DNA of 33,833 bases from Candidatus Ornithospirochaeta stercoravium (GCA_017694915.1 JADIMF010000012.1:1-33833), one strand, 5' to 3'. Counted from the first letter of the stretch, positions 17,638-25,946 are shown. Program-made: numbers and translations. Notes: generated by a model from the sequence alone, not told the origin.

Positions 17638-18777
17638 TTATTGCCTATCAATTACATAAGCGCTCTCATCGTGACCGGTGCCGGGATAGAAATCAAAGAC
17701 CTTTGCCTTTGTGACTTTGTATCCTGCCATTCTTCCTATATCACGCGCTGCGGTAGCACTGTTGCATGAGACATAGATTATACGCTCGGGTTTCCACGAG
17801 AGGATAAGGGACAGCGCCTCTTCTCCTATACCTGTACGCGGAGGATCGACGATAATCGTCTCTGCCCTCTCCTTGTTCTTTCTTCCCCAGAGTGCAACAT
17901 CGGACGAGAAGGAAACTGCAGACGGCGCATTCTTCTTCGCAAGGTACAGACATTCCCTATCGCGTTCTACGGCAAAGACCTTCCTTCCGCTGTTCTCGAA
18001 AAGTGCCGAGAAAGTACCCACACCGCTATAAAGATCCATTATCGTGTGTCCGATTGCGTTCTCTTCGACGAAAGAGAAAAGATGTGGAAGGAGCGCTGGG
18101 TTTGACTGGAAGAACACCCTTGCAGACACATAATAGCGTATTCCTGAGATGGTTATCGGAATGGCTTTCTCATTAAGCGTTACCTCATCATCACCTTCAA
18201 ATGCGCTTACCTCGCTGTATCCTGTCACCCGATCAACTCTGTTCTGGAACATCTCGGAGCGTCCCTGTTTCATAAGCTCATCCCTGTTCACGGAAAGAAG
18301 ATCATTGAGCTTCCCGGAAAGTGCCGGGCATGATGATATCTCAACAAGCTCAGATGACTTCCTTCCCAGAAATCCTGCACGACGCGAAGAGAAATCAACA
18401 TGGAATCGAGCACGATGCCTATAACCTTCGAAAGAACCATAAACCGTGTCCTCGAATTCAGGAAGCTCTGCAAGCTTTGCAATGCGTCTGAGATTATCCT
18501 TCACGATTTCAGTTTTCAGCAGCGCGCTGTCTTTCTCATCGACTATCTGAAAGCTACAGCCGCCGCAAACAGAGTAATAAGGACATACAGGAGCCCTTCT
18601 CATCTCGGATTTCTCAAGAATCTCCACAGCATCCGCGATGATATATCCGGGTTTCGTCTCTCTGATCTCATACTCCACAAGCTCGCCAGGAAGCGTTCCT
18701 CTTATGAATATCGTCTTACCGTTATCATGGGCAATCCCGATTGCATCGGAAGCCATCTTCTCTATTCTCAAAGCCAC
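17638..18777 (-). CDS. 23S rRNA/tRNA (uracil-C5)-methyltransferase, RlmD/TrmA family
   Basis: The protein of 379 residues begins with a TRAM-like RNA-binding domain (about 1-55) and the iron-sulfur motif CPYYSVCGGCSF (near 65-75), with a fourth cysteine in SSCPALSG. A class I SAM domain follows: MDLYSGVGTFSALF, catalytic-region VDPPRTGI and the nucleophile cysteine in IYVSCNSATAARDI. These are the signs of m5U methyltransferases acting on 23S rRNA (U747 or U1939); the exact target base is not resolvable here. The start is GTG at 18777, supported by GAGGAG 8 bases upstream, and it overlaps the pepF stop by 10 bases, so translation is coupled. A palindrome TCCGTATACGGA lies beyond its end. Confidence 0.9.
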   Translation of the reverse strand: MALRIEKMASDAIGIAHDNGKTIFIRGTLPGELVEYEIRETKPGYIIADAVEILEKSEMRRAPVCPYYSVCGGCSFQIVDEKDSALLKTEIVKDNLRRIAKLAELPEFEDTVYGSFEGYRHRARFHVDFSSRRAGFLGRKSSELVEISSCPALSGKLNDLLSVNRDELMKQGRSEMFQNRVDRVTGYSEVSAFEGDDEVTLNEKAIPITISGIRYYVSARVFFQSNPALLPHLFSFVEENAIGHTIMDLYSGVGTFSALFENSGRKVFAVERDRECLYLAKKNAPSAVSFSSDVALWGRKNKERAETIIVDPPRTGIGEEALSLILSWKPERIIYVSCNSATAARDIGRMAGYKVTKAKVFDFYPGTGHDESAYVIDRQ

Positions 18778-20474
18778 TTCTCAAGCTCCTCTATATACCG
18801 TCCGATATAATCCAGACCTGCTTTCCAGAATTCCTTGTCCTCGATATTACAGCCAGCAATCGATGCACAGGCGGCGGCATCCATTCTGCCCGTATTCTCA
18901 AGAACCTTCCTGTAAAGCGACGGAAAATCCTTTTTATCTTTCTGCGAATAAAGCGAAAGCGCGAAAAGCTCACCGAATGCATATGGATAGTTATAGTAAG
19001 AGAAATCTGCAGAGTAGTAATGTGATTTCACAGCCCACATGTATTTATGCTTCTCTCCAATTGCATCACCATATGCCTCTGACTGAGCGGAAAGCATCAT
19101 CTCCGAAAGCTCATCTGCGGTTATCTCTCCATCCCTTCTCCGTTCGAATACGCTCTTCTCAAAAATGTATCGCGATAATATATCCACGATGACCTGAGCT
19201 GCATTCTGCACGAAAGCTTCTATTATAGTGAGTGTCTCATCTCTGTCGGCGGAGGAAAGAATATAATCAGAGACAAGCATCTCACCGAAAATCGAGGCTG
19301 TCTCTGCAAGCGTCATTGGATATGATGACAATGAAACAGGAAGCTCCTTAATAACGGAATCATGATAGGCATGACCCATCTCATGAGCAATCGTAGCAAC
19401 ACTGTCATAACTTGAATCGAAGTTGAAGAATATCCTGCTTTGCTTTCTTGCTGGGAAGAAGATATCGAAAGCACCACCGGCTTTTCCCTTATGAGGAGCA
19501 GCATCCAGCCAGTTGTGACGGAATGCCATCTCAGCAAACGCTCCCATCTCCGTGGAAAAAGCTTTGTAAGCGCTTATTACAATCTCTTTCGCCTCCTGAA
19601 AGCTATATTTCATGCTACTTTTGCCAACAGGAGCGGAAAGATCGTAGAAATCCATCTTATCAAGGTCCATAAGTCTTGCTTTGATATGGAAATAGTGATG
19701 GAAGAGAGGAAGAGATTCCCTCATCGCTCCAAGAAGAGCATCGAGTGTCTTCCGGCTTATTGCTGATGAGAAAAGGGATCTGTCCAGCGGATCTGCCCAG
19801 CCTCTTCTTCTTTCCAGGGTAAGCACGCTTCCCTTTACTCCGTTAAGAGCTGCGGCAACTGCAGTTTTATGGGTATCCAGAAGCTGGAGCTCTCTTTCAT
19901 ACGCATCTTTTCTTTTTGGCCTGTCAGGATCGGAAGCAAGTGCTCTGAGTTCTATCAGAGTCTTGTCACCATCAGCAGCCGTTGATGTCACAGCAGACAT
20001 GAGACGCTGCCAGGCATTCTCCCCGGTTCTTGCAAGCTCTGACGCCAGTGCCTCCTCCGCCTCTGACATGAGATGACTGCCTTCAACGGCGATTCTATCA
20101 AGGTAATATCTGTATTCACTCAGTTCGGGAGATGAGAATTCATCCTTTCTTGCTGAAACACATCTGATAAAGGCATCTTCCGCCTTATCATAAAATACAG
20201 AAATCTCCTCAGACTCGTTGAGGGCCTTAAGATAAGCCTTATTCTCCGAATCTGTCTCAAGAAGCGCTTCCGTATATGCTGTAAGAGTGACAATGAGGGC
20301 ATCTCCCTCATCCTTGAGCTTTATGAGAGAAAGCAGAGGGAAATGAGGATCGGAACAATGCTCTATGATCTCATCTCCGATTTCCCTCACTCTCCTGATA
20401 TCATCATGGAATCTCTCTGAATCAGGGGACGGATATATATCCGACATATCCCATTCCGGCAGTTTTTCAGTCAT
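18768..20474 (-). CDS. pepF: Oligoendopeptidase F-like M3 metallopeptidase
   Basis: This 568-residue cytoplasmic peptidase shows the zinc motif HEMGH (364-368) and the third ligand Glu in LAETAS (about 391), followed by YSADFSYYNYPYAFGELFA, typical of PepF. It degrades short peptides of about 7-17 residues. The open frame continues upstream to 21017, but that part lies entirely over hflX on the other strand. The ATG at 20474 (MTEKLPEWDMSDIYPS) matches the normal family N-terminus and leaves a 36-base divergent promoter gap to hflX. No clear Shine-Dalgarno sequence is present; a TATATT hexamer ends 8 bases upstream of the ATG. The downstream rlmD-like gene overlaps its stop codon. Confidence 0.93.
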   Translation of the reverse strand: MTEKLPEWDMSDIYPSPDSERFHDDIRRVREIGDEIIEHCSDPHFPLLSLIKLKDEGDALIVTLTAYTEALLETDSENKAYLKALNESEEISVFYDKAEDAFIRCVSARKDEFSSPELSEYRYYLDRIAVEGSHLMSEAEEALASELARTGENAWQRLMSAVTSTAADGDKTLIELRALASDPDRPKRKDAYERELQLLDTHKTAVAAALNGVKGSVLTLERRRGWADPLDRSLFSSAISRKTLDALLGAMRESLPLFHHYFHIKARLMDLDKMDFYDLSAPVGKSSMKYSFQEAKEIVISAYKAFSTEMGAFAEMAFRHNWLDAAPHKGKAGGAFDIFFPARKQSRIFFNFDSSYDSVATIAHEMGHAYHDSVIKELPVSLSSYPMTLAETASIFGEMLVSDYILSSADRDETLTIIEAFVQNAAQVIVDILSRYIFEKSVFERRRDGEITADELSEMMLSAQSEAYGDAIGEKHKYMWAVKSHYYSADFSYYNYPYAFGELFALSLYSQKDKKDFPSLYRKVLENTGRMDAAACASIAGCNIEDKEFWKAGLDYIGRYIEELEKWL

Positions 20475-20510
20475 ATGCAAATAATATAGCAAAGATGATA
20501 ATATGCACAT
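20475..20510. promoter_or_regulatory. Divergent promoter gap between pepF (-) and hflX (+)
   Basis: This 36-base gap has near-symmetrical ends (TCATATG reading into it from both sides) and must serve two genes. On the minus strand TATATT (20488-20483) and on the plus strand GATAAT (20497-20502) each end 8 bases before the respective ATG. No good -35 hexamer is visible on either side, so confidence is limited. Confidence 0.35.
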
Positions 20511-21743
20511 ATGAGTGGTGTTTTTCTCATTACGCTCAGAAGCATCGGAGAGGACGACAGAATACAGGGCATCCGCGATGAGGAGATGAAGAGCCTTATA
20601 TCCACACTCGGCCTTGAAATAGCCGGAGAGATATCCTTCACACTGAAAGAAATCTCGGTATCTACTTACATCGGTAAGGGACAGGCTGAGGAATGCCTTA
20701 TCGCAATAAGAGCCTCTGAAGCGGATGAGGTCATAATAAATGCATTCATATCGCCACGGCAGGAGAAGAATCTCGAATCGATTCTCGGTGTGCCCATCTC
20801 TGACAGGGAGGCGGTTATACTCTCCATCTTCTTCCAGAATGCAAGATCGAGGGAAGCGAGACTTCAGATAGAGAAAGCGGAAGCAGAATACCTCAGACCG
20901 AGACTTGCAGACAGGGAGGCAAGACTTTCCCAGCAGAGAGGTGGCGTGAGGGGCGCAAAAGGCGAAGGCGAGCGGAAAATCGAGCTTGAACGACGGCTTA
21001 TCGACCAACGCATCCATACTCTCGACAGAGAGATAAAGGCAGTCGAGAACGTAAGGAAGACACAGAGGAAGGAACGGGAGAAACGCCGTGTATTCTCTTT
21101 CGCGCTCACAGGCTACACCAATGCGGGAAAGTCTACGATACTCAACGCACTGACGGATGCTGGCGTGCTTGCCGAAAACAAACTGTTCGCCACACTGGAT
21201 ACCACAACAAGAGCGCTGAAGCTCCCGAACGGACAGAATGTGCTTCTCTCAGATACGGTAGGATTCATCTCAGATCTTCCTGAAGTACTTATAAAGGCAT
21301 TCTCTTCCACTCTGGAGGAGGCTTTATCTGCAGATGCAATCATAATAGTGGCAGATGCCTCGCATCCCGATGCATACGGATGCCTACGTAAGACGAAGGA
21401 GACTCTTGATAACCTGGGTGTTCTTGATAAAGCGAAGATACTTGTCATCAATAAAACAGATGATATCTATGATGATATCGCCTATGCTTCCCTGATAAAG
21501 GAACCTTTCATAATAGTCGAAGCGAGCATAAAGAACGGTATCGGTAAAAAGGAACTTCTTGAGGCGATGTCAGAAGTAACCGATGAAGCCTTCATGGATA
21601 TAAGCGTAACAGAGCCAGTGTCATCGGACATCATCTCAAGACTCGCGAAAGACGGGGATATAAGGTCAATCGATTACTCCGATACAGAAGTTACAGTAAA
21701 GGCAAGAATCAGAAAGGATATGGCGTCAAAATACAGACGCTGA
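20511..21743 (+). CDS. hflX: GTPase HflX (ribosome-splitting factor)
   Basis: HflX binds stalled 50S/70S particles and splits them after stress. The 410-residue protein has the N-terminal HflX domain with STYIGKGQAEE, then a coiled-coil and Arg/Glu-rich linker (about 115-195) whose GEGERKIELERR corresponds to the family RGxGE-LE-DRR block. The Era-like G domain follows: G1 GYTNAGKST, G3 DTVGFISDLP, G4 NKTD. The C-terminal region of about 60 residues is ordinary for the family. It is divergent from pepF. The ATG has no obvious Shine-Dalgarno sequence, consistent with a very short leader. Confidence 0.95.
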   Translation: MSGVFLITLRSIGEDDRIQGIRDEEMKSLISTLGLEIAGEISFTLKEISVSTYIGKGQAEECLIAIRASEADEVIINAFISPRQEKNLESILGVPISDREAVILSIFFQNARSREARLQIEKAEAEYLRPRLADREARLSQQRGGVRGAKGEGERKIELERRLIDQRIHTLDREIKAVENVRKTQRKEREKRRVFSFALTGYTNAGKSTILNALTDAGVLAENKLFATLDTTTRALKLPNGQNVLLSDTVGFISDLPEVLIKAFSSTLEEALSADAIIIVADASHPDAYGCLRKTKETLDNLGVLDKAKILVINKTDDIYDDIAYASLIKEPFIIVEASIKNGIGKKELLEAMSEVTDEAFMDISVTEPVSSDIISRLAKDGDIRSIDYSDTEVTVKARIRKDMASKYRR

Positions 21744-21746
21744 GAG

Positions 21747-21777
21747 AAAAAAACGTTGGCAAGTTTCCTCACCAACG
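21747..21777 (-). terminator. Rho-independent terminator, minus strand
   Basis: On the minus strand CGTTGG...CCAACG gives six pairs, extended by U-G, G-U, A-U and G-C pairs to a GAAA loop, followed by TTTTTTT. In the plus direction no U tract follows (GTTACAG), so it does not serve hflX. Confidence 0.75.
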
Positions 21778-21806
21778 GTTACAGAAAAGGGGGAATTTTC
21801 CCACAT
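21747..21806 (-). ncRNA. Candidate small RNA with its own promoter and terminator
   Basis: A minus-strand promoter (21811-21840) is followed about 60 bases later by a strong Rho-independent terminator, with no gene between. The proposed transcript begins near 21806 and contains GGGAAAATTCCCCC, able to form a short hairpin. It ends with a ten-pair stem closed by a GAAA loop (21754-21777) and seven U residues (21753-21747). It is convergent to the hflX 3' end and could act in trans or interfere with hflX read-through. A short frame starting ATG TGG at 21806 runs through the terminator, so I consider RNA function more likely than a peptide. No known RNA family was recognised. Confidence 0.5.
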
Positions 21807-21810
21807 CCGT

Positions 21811-21840
21811 ACTATACCATGCAGAAAAATCTGATTTCAA
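21811..21840 (-). promoter_or_regulatory. Sigma-70-like promoter of the candidate small RNA
   Basis: TTGAAA (21840-21835) and TATAGT (21816-21811) are 18 bases apart, with an extended -10 TGG directly before TATAGT. Expected start of transcription is around 21804-21806. It is among the best promoter matches in the window and points toward no protein gene. Confidence 0.55.
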
Positions 21841-21886
21841 CCTTTTAGGGCGAATTTCTAGTTAATTTTCTAACCTTTTTAATTCC

Positions 21887-21916
21887 TTGTCCGAACAACC
21901 AGCCAGTCCATAGAAT
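21887..21916 (+). promoter_or_regulatory. Promoter of the XRE regulator gene
   Basis: TTGTCC (21887-21892) and TAGAAT (21911-21916) are 18 bases apart. The start codon ATG at 21926 is only 9 bases beyond the -10, so the message would be leaderless or nearly so. Confidence 0.45.
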
Positions 21917-21925
21917 TTTAAAACG

Positions 21926-22261
21926 ATGGCATCACGAGCTGGAATGATATTCGGAAGAAATCTGAAGGAATTGAGAAAATCAAGGAAGCTGACGCAGGAA
22001 GCGCTTTCAGCTGCCATAGGTCTTTCACCCAACACAATCAGCAAATTCGAAAGAGGTGTCATTCTTCCCAGCGGCAAGACCATAGATAAAATTGCAGAAT
22101 ACTTCGGCGTAGATCTGGGACTTCTGTTCCTCGACAGCGATAGCTTCGACAGCAATATCAGAGCCATCAGGAAAGCAACATCCGATGAACTGAAGAAAGC
22201 CTATGTGGATTTCTGTCAGGAGTACGGAATAGAAATCAGGATAGAGAAAGACGAAAACTGA
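21926..22261 (+). CDS. XRE-family helix-turn-helix transcriptional regulator
   Basis: This 111-residue protein has an N-terminal Cro/CI-type HTH (about residues 10-64): NLKELRKSRKLTQEALSAAI, then LSPNTISKFERGVILPS and KIAEYFGVDLGLLF. The C-terminal 40 residues are charged and carry no recognised domain. It stands alone between hflX and the convergent alaS, with its own promoter and terminator. The ATG at 21926 lacks a Shine-Dalgarno sequence; ATG at 21944 (MIFGRN) is an alternative start. The regulated gene is unknown; autoregulation or control of the adjacent candidate small RNA is possible. Confidence 0.85.
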   Translation: MASRAGMIFGRNLKELRKSRKLTQEALSAAIGLSPNTISKFERGVILPSGKTIDKIAEYFGVDLGLLFLDSDSFDSNIRAIRKATSDELKKAYVDFCQEYGIEIRIEKDEN

Positions 22262-22280
22262 GTTTTCACAGCATATGGAA

Positions 22281-22310
22281 AATGCCGGAGCAAGTCCGGC
22301 ATTCTCTTTC
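22281..22310. terminator. Bidirectional terminator between xre (+) and alaS (-)
   Basis: AATGCCGGA / TCCGGCATT (22281-22289 with 22295-22303) is a nine-pair perfect stem with a five-base loop. It is followed by CTCTTTCTCC on the plus strand and TTTCC on the minus strand. It lies between two convergent genes and can serve both. Confidence 0.75.
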
Positions 22311-22320
22311 TCCGCAATGC

Positions 22321-24114
22321 TTATTTCTCAAGCACTGCCTTTATTCTTCTGATTCCCGCAGATGATGACTGCTCCTTAAGAATCCTGAAGTGTCCCATAT
22401 CACCAGTGTGCGTGACATGCGGACCGCCACAGACTTCCTTGGAGAAATCACCGATGGTATAAACAGTTACCTTCTCACCGTACTTGGAATCGAAGAACGC
22501 AATAGCACCAGCGTTCCTTGCTTCCTCAAGAGTCATCGTCTCAACAGTCACCGGAAGATCTCTCTTGATTGCATCATTCACAAGATCCTCAACTTCCTTG
22601 AGCTCTTCCTTTGTCATCGGAGCAGGGTGTGTGAAGTCGAATCTGAGACGCTCTGCCGTGATATTCGATCCCTTCTGTCCTACATGTGTACCGAGGACAC
22701 GGCGAAGCGCGGCATGAAGAAGATGCGTTGCTGTATGAAGTGCAGTAGTCTGCTCACTGTGGTCGGCAAGGCCGCCTTTGAACTCTTTCTCAGCACCTGC
22801 TCTTGAAAGCGCCTGATGCTTCTCGAAAGCCTCTTCAAATCCCTTCTCATCAACGGTGAACTCATGCTCTGCTGCAAGTTCCTTCGTAAGCTCGATTGGG
22901 AAGCCATATGTATCATAAAGCTTGAATGCGAGACGACCTGAGATTACCCTGCTGTTGCCCTTCATGAGGTTAGGAAGCATCTTCTCGAATTCCTTCTCTC
23001 CCTTTGTGAGAGTGATTGAGAACTTCTCCTCTTCCTTCTCCAGCTCCTCGCGGATGAAATCCTTATGCTCGATAAGCTCCGGATACGGCTCACCATAAAG
23101 CGAGAGAACGACATCGGAAAGACCAGGGAGGAATGAATGATCGATTCCGATCTTCTTTCCATGGCGGACTGCTCTTCTTATGAGACGGCGGAGAATATAT
23201 CCCTGACCGACATTGGAAGGTGCGATGCCCTTCTGATCTCCAAGGATGAATACAGATGTGCGGATATGATCGGAGATGATGCGAATTGAGATATCATCCT
23301 CCTCATTCTCTCCGTACTTCTTTCCTGAAAGCTCCTCTATCTTCCTTATGATAGGCTGGAATACCTCAGTCTCATATACGCTCTTCTTTCCCTGAAGAAC
23401 TGCGACTGTTCTTTCAATGCCCATACCGGTATCGATGCACTTTCTGTCCATCTCATGGTATGTGCCATCCTTCTCCTTTCTGTACTGCATGAATACGTCA
23501 TTCCAGATTTCGAAGTACTTACCGCATTTGCATCCCGGCTTGCAATCAGGGCCGCATGCAGGGCGTCCTGTATCGAAGAACATCTCCGAATCAGGTCCAC
23601 AAGGACCTGTCTCACCTGCTGGTCCCCACCAGTTGTCCTCACGTGGCATGAAGTAGATATGGGATGGATCGATTCCAAGTTCCTTCCATCTGGCAGCAGC
23701 TTCCTCATCACGAGGAACAGTACTATCACCCTCGAATACCGTAACTGAGAGTCTGTCGACAGGAATTCCCAGAACTTTTGTAAGGAACTCGAAGCTGAAG
23801 CCGATCATCTCGTTCTTGAAGTAATCACCGAGGGACCAGTTTCCGAGCATCTCGAAGAATGTGAGATGATGCGGATCGCCGACACTGTCGATATCGCCGG
23901 TACGGATGCATTTCTGGTAATCGCAGAGCCTCTTCCCTGCCGGGTGCTCCTGTCCGAGGATATATGGTACAAGCGGATGCATACCCGCTGTAGTGAAAAG
24001 AACCGTCGGATCGTTTTCCGGTATAAGGGATGCTCCTGATATCTGCTTATGTCCTTTGGAGACAAAGAAGTCGATATATAATTTCCTTAGCTGATCAGCT
24101 GTAATATCCTTCAT
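22321..24114 (-). CDS. alaS: Alanine-tRNA ligase, short form without C-Ala domain
   Basis: AlaRS charges tRNA-Ala and hydrolyses mischarged Ser/Gly-tRNA. The 597 residues contain the class II catalytic core (FVSKGHKQISGASLIPENDP, TFFEMLGNWSLGDYF, GMGIERTVAVLQG). The editing domain has the zinc-ligand HTATHLLHAALRRVLG and CGGPHVTHTGDMGHF. It then stops, about 280 residues shorter than E. coli AlaRS, so the C-terminal C-Ala/oligomerisation domain is absent. Truncated AlaRS is, from memory, usual in spirochaetes. The start is ATG 24114 (MKDITADQLRKLYIDFF), with AAGGAAGG just upstream, rather than a longer frame to 24156. A separate promoter precedes it. Confidence 0.95.
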   Translation of the reverse strand: MKDITADQLRKLYIDFFVSKGHKQISGASLIPENDPTVLFTTAGMHPLVPYILGQEHPAGKRLCDYQKCIRTGDIDSVGDPHHLTFFEMLGNWSLGDYFKNEMIGFSFEFLTKVLGIPVDRLSVTVFEGDSTVPRDEEAAARWKELGIDPSHIYFMPREDNWWGPAGETGPCGPDSEMFFDTGRPACGPDCKPGCKCGKYFEIWNDVFMQYRKEKDGTYHEMDRKCIDTGMGIERTVAVLQGKKSVYETEVFQPIIRKIEELSGKKYGENEEDDISIRIISDHIRTSVFILGDQKGIAPSNVGQGYILRRLIRRAVRHGKKIGIDHSFLPGLSDVVLSLYGEPYPELIEHKDFIREELEKEEEKFSITLTKGEKEFEKMLPNLMKGNSRVISGRLAFKLYDTYGFPIELTKELAAEHEFTVDEKGFEEAFEKHQALSRAGAEKEFKGGLADHSEQTTALHTATHLLHAALRRVLGTHVGQKGSNITAERLRFDFTHPAPMTKEELKEVEDLVNDAIKRDLPVTVETMTLEEARNAGAIAFFDSKYGEKVTVYTIGDFSKEVCGGPHVTHTGDMGHFRILKEQSSSAGIRRIKAVLEK

Positions 24115-24138
24115 ATTTCCTTCCTTATTTTCCGCTAT

Positions 24139-24167
24139 ATCGTATTCAGCACACAAAAGGTGGTCAA
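24139..24167 (-). promoter_or_regulatory. Promoter of alaS
   Basis: TTGACC (24167-24162) and TACGAT (24144-24139) are 17 bases apart. The expected start gives a leader of about 18 bases containing the ribosome site AAGGAAGG. The -35 overlaps the stop codon of the upstream dprA-like gene. Confidence 0.5.
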
Positions 24168-25057
24168 GAGAACAGATCGGGCTCTTCGCTTATATGTATC
24201 GCCTTTGGGATGATACGCCTGAGGTCAGATGCTGATGAATATGAAAGCGCTCCAGACTCAAGTCTCATCCTCGCCCATTTATATGACGGAACCTCAAGCA
24301 TCGAAGAGGAGAGCATCGCCCTGCCTCCATTGAGAAGTACCTTATCGAAGATGGACCATGCAGGACCTCCATCCTTCTCCTCCGCAAGGAACACAGAGGA
24401 CGAAACAGAGGCAATGAACCTGTTTCTAATCATGACATGCCACCTCTCGCTTTTCTGGAATGGAGGGAATATGGAGAGAAGCAGTCCGTTTGCGAATATC
24501 TCAGCCTGTATTTCCATCATCTCATCGCTCTCAGCTCCTGATAGAGGCGTTGAAAGAAATGCGATGACAGGGGCGCCTGCCTTCAGCGCCAGCTTCGTCG
24601 CAAGAAGCCCCACACCACTGTCGAGGGGAACTGCTATCGTGACACCATGCTCTGCAAAATATGAAACAGCCTTGGCTGTATCGGTCTTTCCCTGCATTGA
24701 CGGACGGGGCATGCCTATTATCGTGACCCTCTGGGATGAAAGGAGCTTCATATTTCCTGAAGCATATATCACAGGGAAATAATCACCTTTCTCCTCGGGA
24801 AAATAACAGGACTCAGGGAAGAGTATCGAATACGGCATCGCATCCCGGCTGAAGCATGCAAGATAATCTGAATACCGAGAAAATACATTCTCCGCGCTTT
24901 TGCCTATCACATCTCCTATCACCCCGGCATCCGAAAGAGAGAATGAAGAGATATCAGGAACCGCCCTCATCAGTGAAAAGGCTTCTGAGCTGTCCTGAGA
25001 TAGCGAGTAAATAGCTTCATAAAGCGCTGCTTCAGGTTTGTCAGACGGATAGAACAC
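24164..25057 (-). CDS. Divergent DprA/SMF-like DNA-processing protein
   Basis: DprA proteins load RecA onto incoming single-stranded DNA. This 297-residue protein has a Rossmann-like region: VTIIGMPRPSM corresponds to the family's VGxRxPS strand, then YFAEHGVTIAVPLDSGVGLLA, PVIAFLS, NGLLLSIFPP and a recognisable RNRFIASVSSSVFLAE block (family RNRIIAGLS). The expected SGxArGID signature is replaced by PLDSGVG. The start is GTG 25057, supported by GGAGG 9 bases upstream; the longer frame to 25228 lies inside panE. It overlaps the panE stop by 17 bases, so the two are translationally coupled. DNA uptake function is uncertain given the changed core motif. Confidence 0.7.
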   Translation of the reverse strand: MFYPSDKPEAALYEAIYSLSQDSSEAFSLMRAVPDISSFSLSDAGVIGDVIGKSAENVFSRYSDYLACFSRDAMPYSILFPESCYFPEEKGDYFPVIYASGNMKLLSSQRVTIIGMPRPSMQGKTDTAKAVSYFAEHGVTIAVPLDSGVGLLATKLALKAGAPVIAFLSTPLSGAESDEMMEIQAEIFANGLLLSIFPPFQKSERWHVMIRNRFIASVSSSVFLAEEKDGGPAWSIFDKVLLNGGRAMLSSSMLEVPSYKWARMRLESGALSYSSASDLRRIIPKAIHISEEPDLFS

Positions 25058-25940
25058 GGCGCTTTGCCTCCAGAAGAATGGAAAGGAAATCAGAGATAGG
25101 AGTCTCGACAGAATGCTTCTTTCCGAGTCTTGAAACAGCTCCTGCAAAGTATCTGTTCTCCGTCTCCCTATGCGAAAGCACATCCTGCAGCATCGATGTC
25201 TTCCCATGATCCTGCAGCGCTGTGACACGTCTTATCATCTCCTCGATATCATCCTGAGTGATGATAACGCCCTCCTTCTTCGCTACTGTCTGGACCTCTC
25301 GCGCCTCAAGACGCACAGCGCGGATGAAATCACTATTAGATGAAATGGCCGCATAATCTGCGATAAGAATTGCAGAGAGCGTATTGAAGCAGGTGTTGAG
25401 CATGAACTTCCACCACTTCTCGTGCATTATATTCTCAGGAATCGTATAGCGCTGACCTGCTTCATCGAACAAGGCCGCAATCTCCTCAACACGGGCGCTT
25501 CTTGTATTATCCTTTTCGGAAAACACTATATTTCCGCCACCGGAAAAGCATGTTGTCTCTGTACCATCGTGCACTGATGAAAGATCCGTGATGAAACCAT
25601 AAAGCACCTTCTCCGCTCCGAATCTCTCACTGAGTTTCTCCTCGGCCTCTATACCATTGAGCAGGGAGAGGATAACTGTATTCTCACCGACAAATGGAGA
25701 TGCCTCATCAGCGGCATCCTCGAGACTGAAATTCTTCACTGCGAAGATCAGAAGATCCGCAGTATCGGCTTCAGATGGCGTGAGAAAACGGAAATCAATC
25801 ACCTCGCCGTTTACAGCAAGACCTCCCGAATATCGTTCTTTTCTCTCCTCATCGACAATGAATGCCAGATCCGCATGCTTATATAACTTCCAGCCGACAA
25901 CTGCACCTACAGCACCAGCTCCTATTATCCTGACTTTCAT
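25041..25940 (-). CDS. panE: 2-dehydropantoate 2-reductase family (ketopantoate reductase)
   Basis: The 299-residue NADPH-dependent reductase begins MKVRIIGAGAVGAVVGWKL, a classic GxGxxG Rossmann start. The conserved FAVKNFSLEDAAD block follows, then ILSLLNGIEAEEKL, the catalytic-lysine segment HEKWWKFMLNTCFNTLSAI, and DVLSHRETE near the C-terminus. PanE makes pantoate for coenzyme A. The family also has members with other 2-oxoacid substrates, and no other pan gene is nearby, so the pathway is inferred. The ATG 25940 is preferred over a frame extending to 25976. The proposed -10 (TATTCT) ends 6 bases upstream, implying a leaderless message. The dprA-like gene overlaps its 3' end. Confidence 0.88.
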   Translation of the reverse strand: MKVRIIGAGAVGAVVGWKLYKHADLAFIVDEERKERYSGGLAVNGEVIDFRFLTPSEADTADLLIFAVKNFSLEDAADEASPFVGENTVILSLLNGIEAEEKLSERFGAEKVLYGFITDLSSVHDGTETTCFSGGGNIVFSEKDNTRSARVEEIAALFDEAGQRYTIPENIMHEKWWKFMLNTCFNTLSAILIADYAAISSNSDFIRAVRLEAREVQTVAKKEGVIITQDDIEEMIRRVTALQDHGKTSMLQDVLSHRETENRYFAGAVSRLGKKHSVETPISDFLSILLEAKRRVLSV

Positions 25941-25946
25941 GTACTG

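Noticed and set aside
20475-21017. N-terminal extension of the pepF reading frame by about 180 codons
   Set aside because: It lies entirely opposite hflX, which has strong family motifs, and PepF homologues begin at the position of ATG 20474.
21791-21804. GTGGG near the small-RNA start as an MraZ-type operator
   Set aside because: Only one copy is present and no division-cluster gene follows; the known sites need several spaced repeats.
25058-25228. Longer N-terminus for the dprA-like gene
   Set aside because: It is the antisense-like shifted frame of panE, rich in Arg/Cys; GTG 25057 has an excellent ribosome site.
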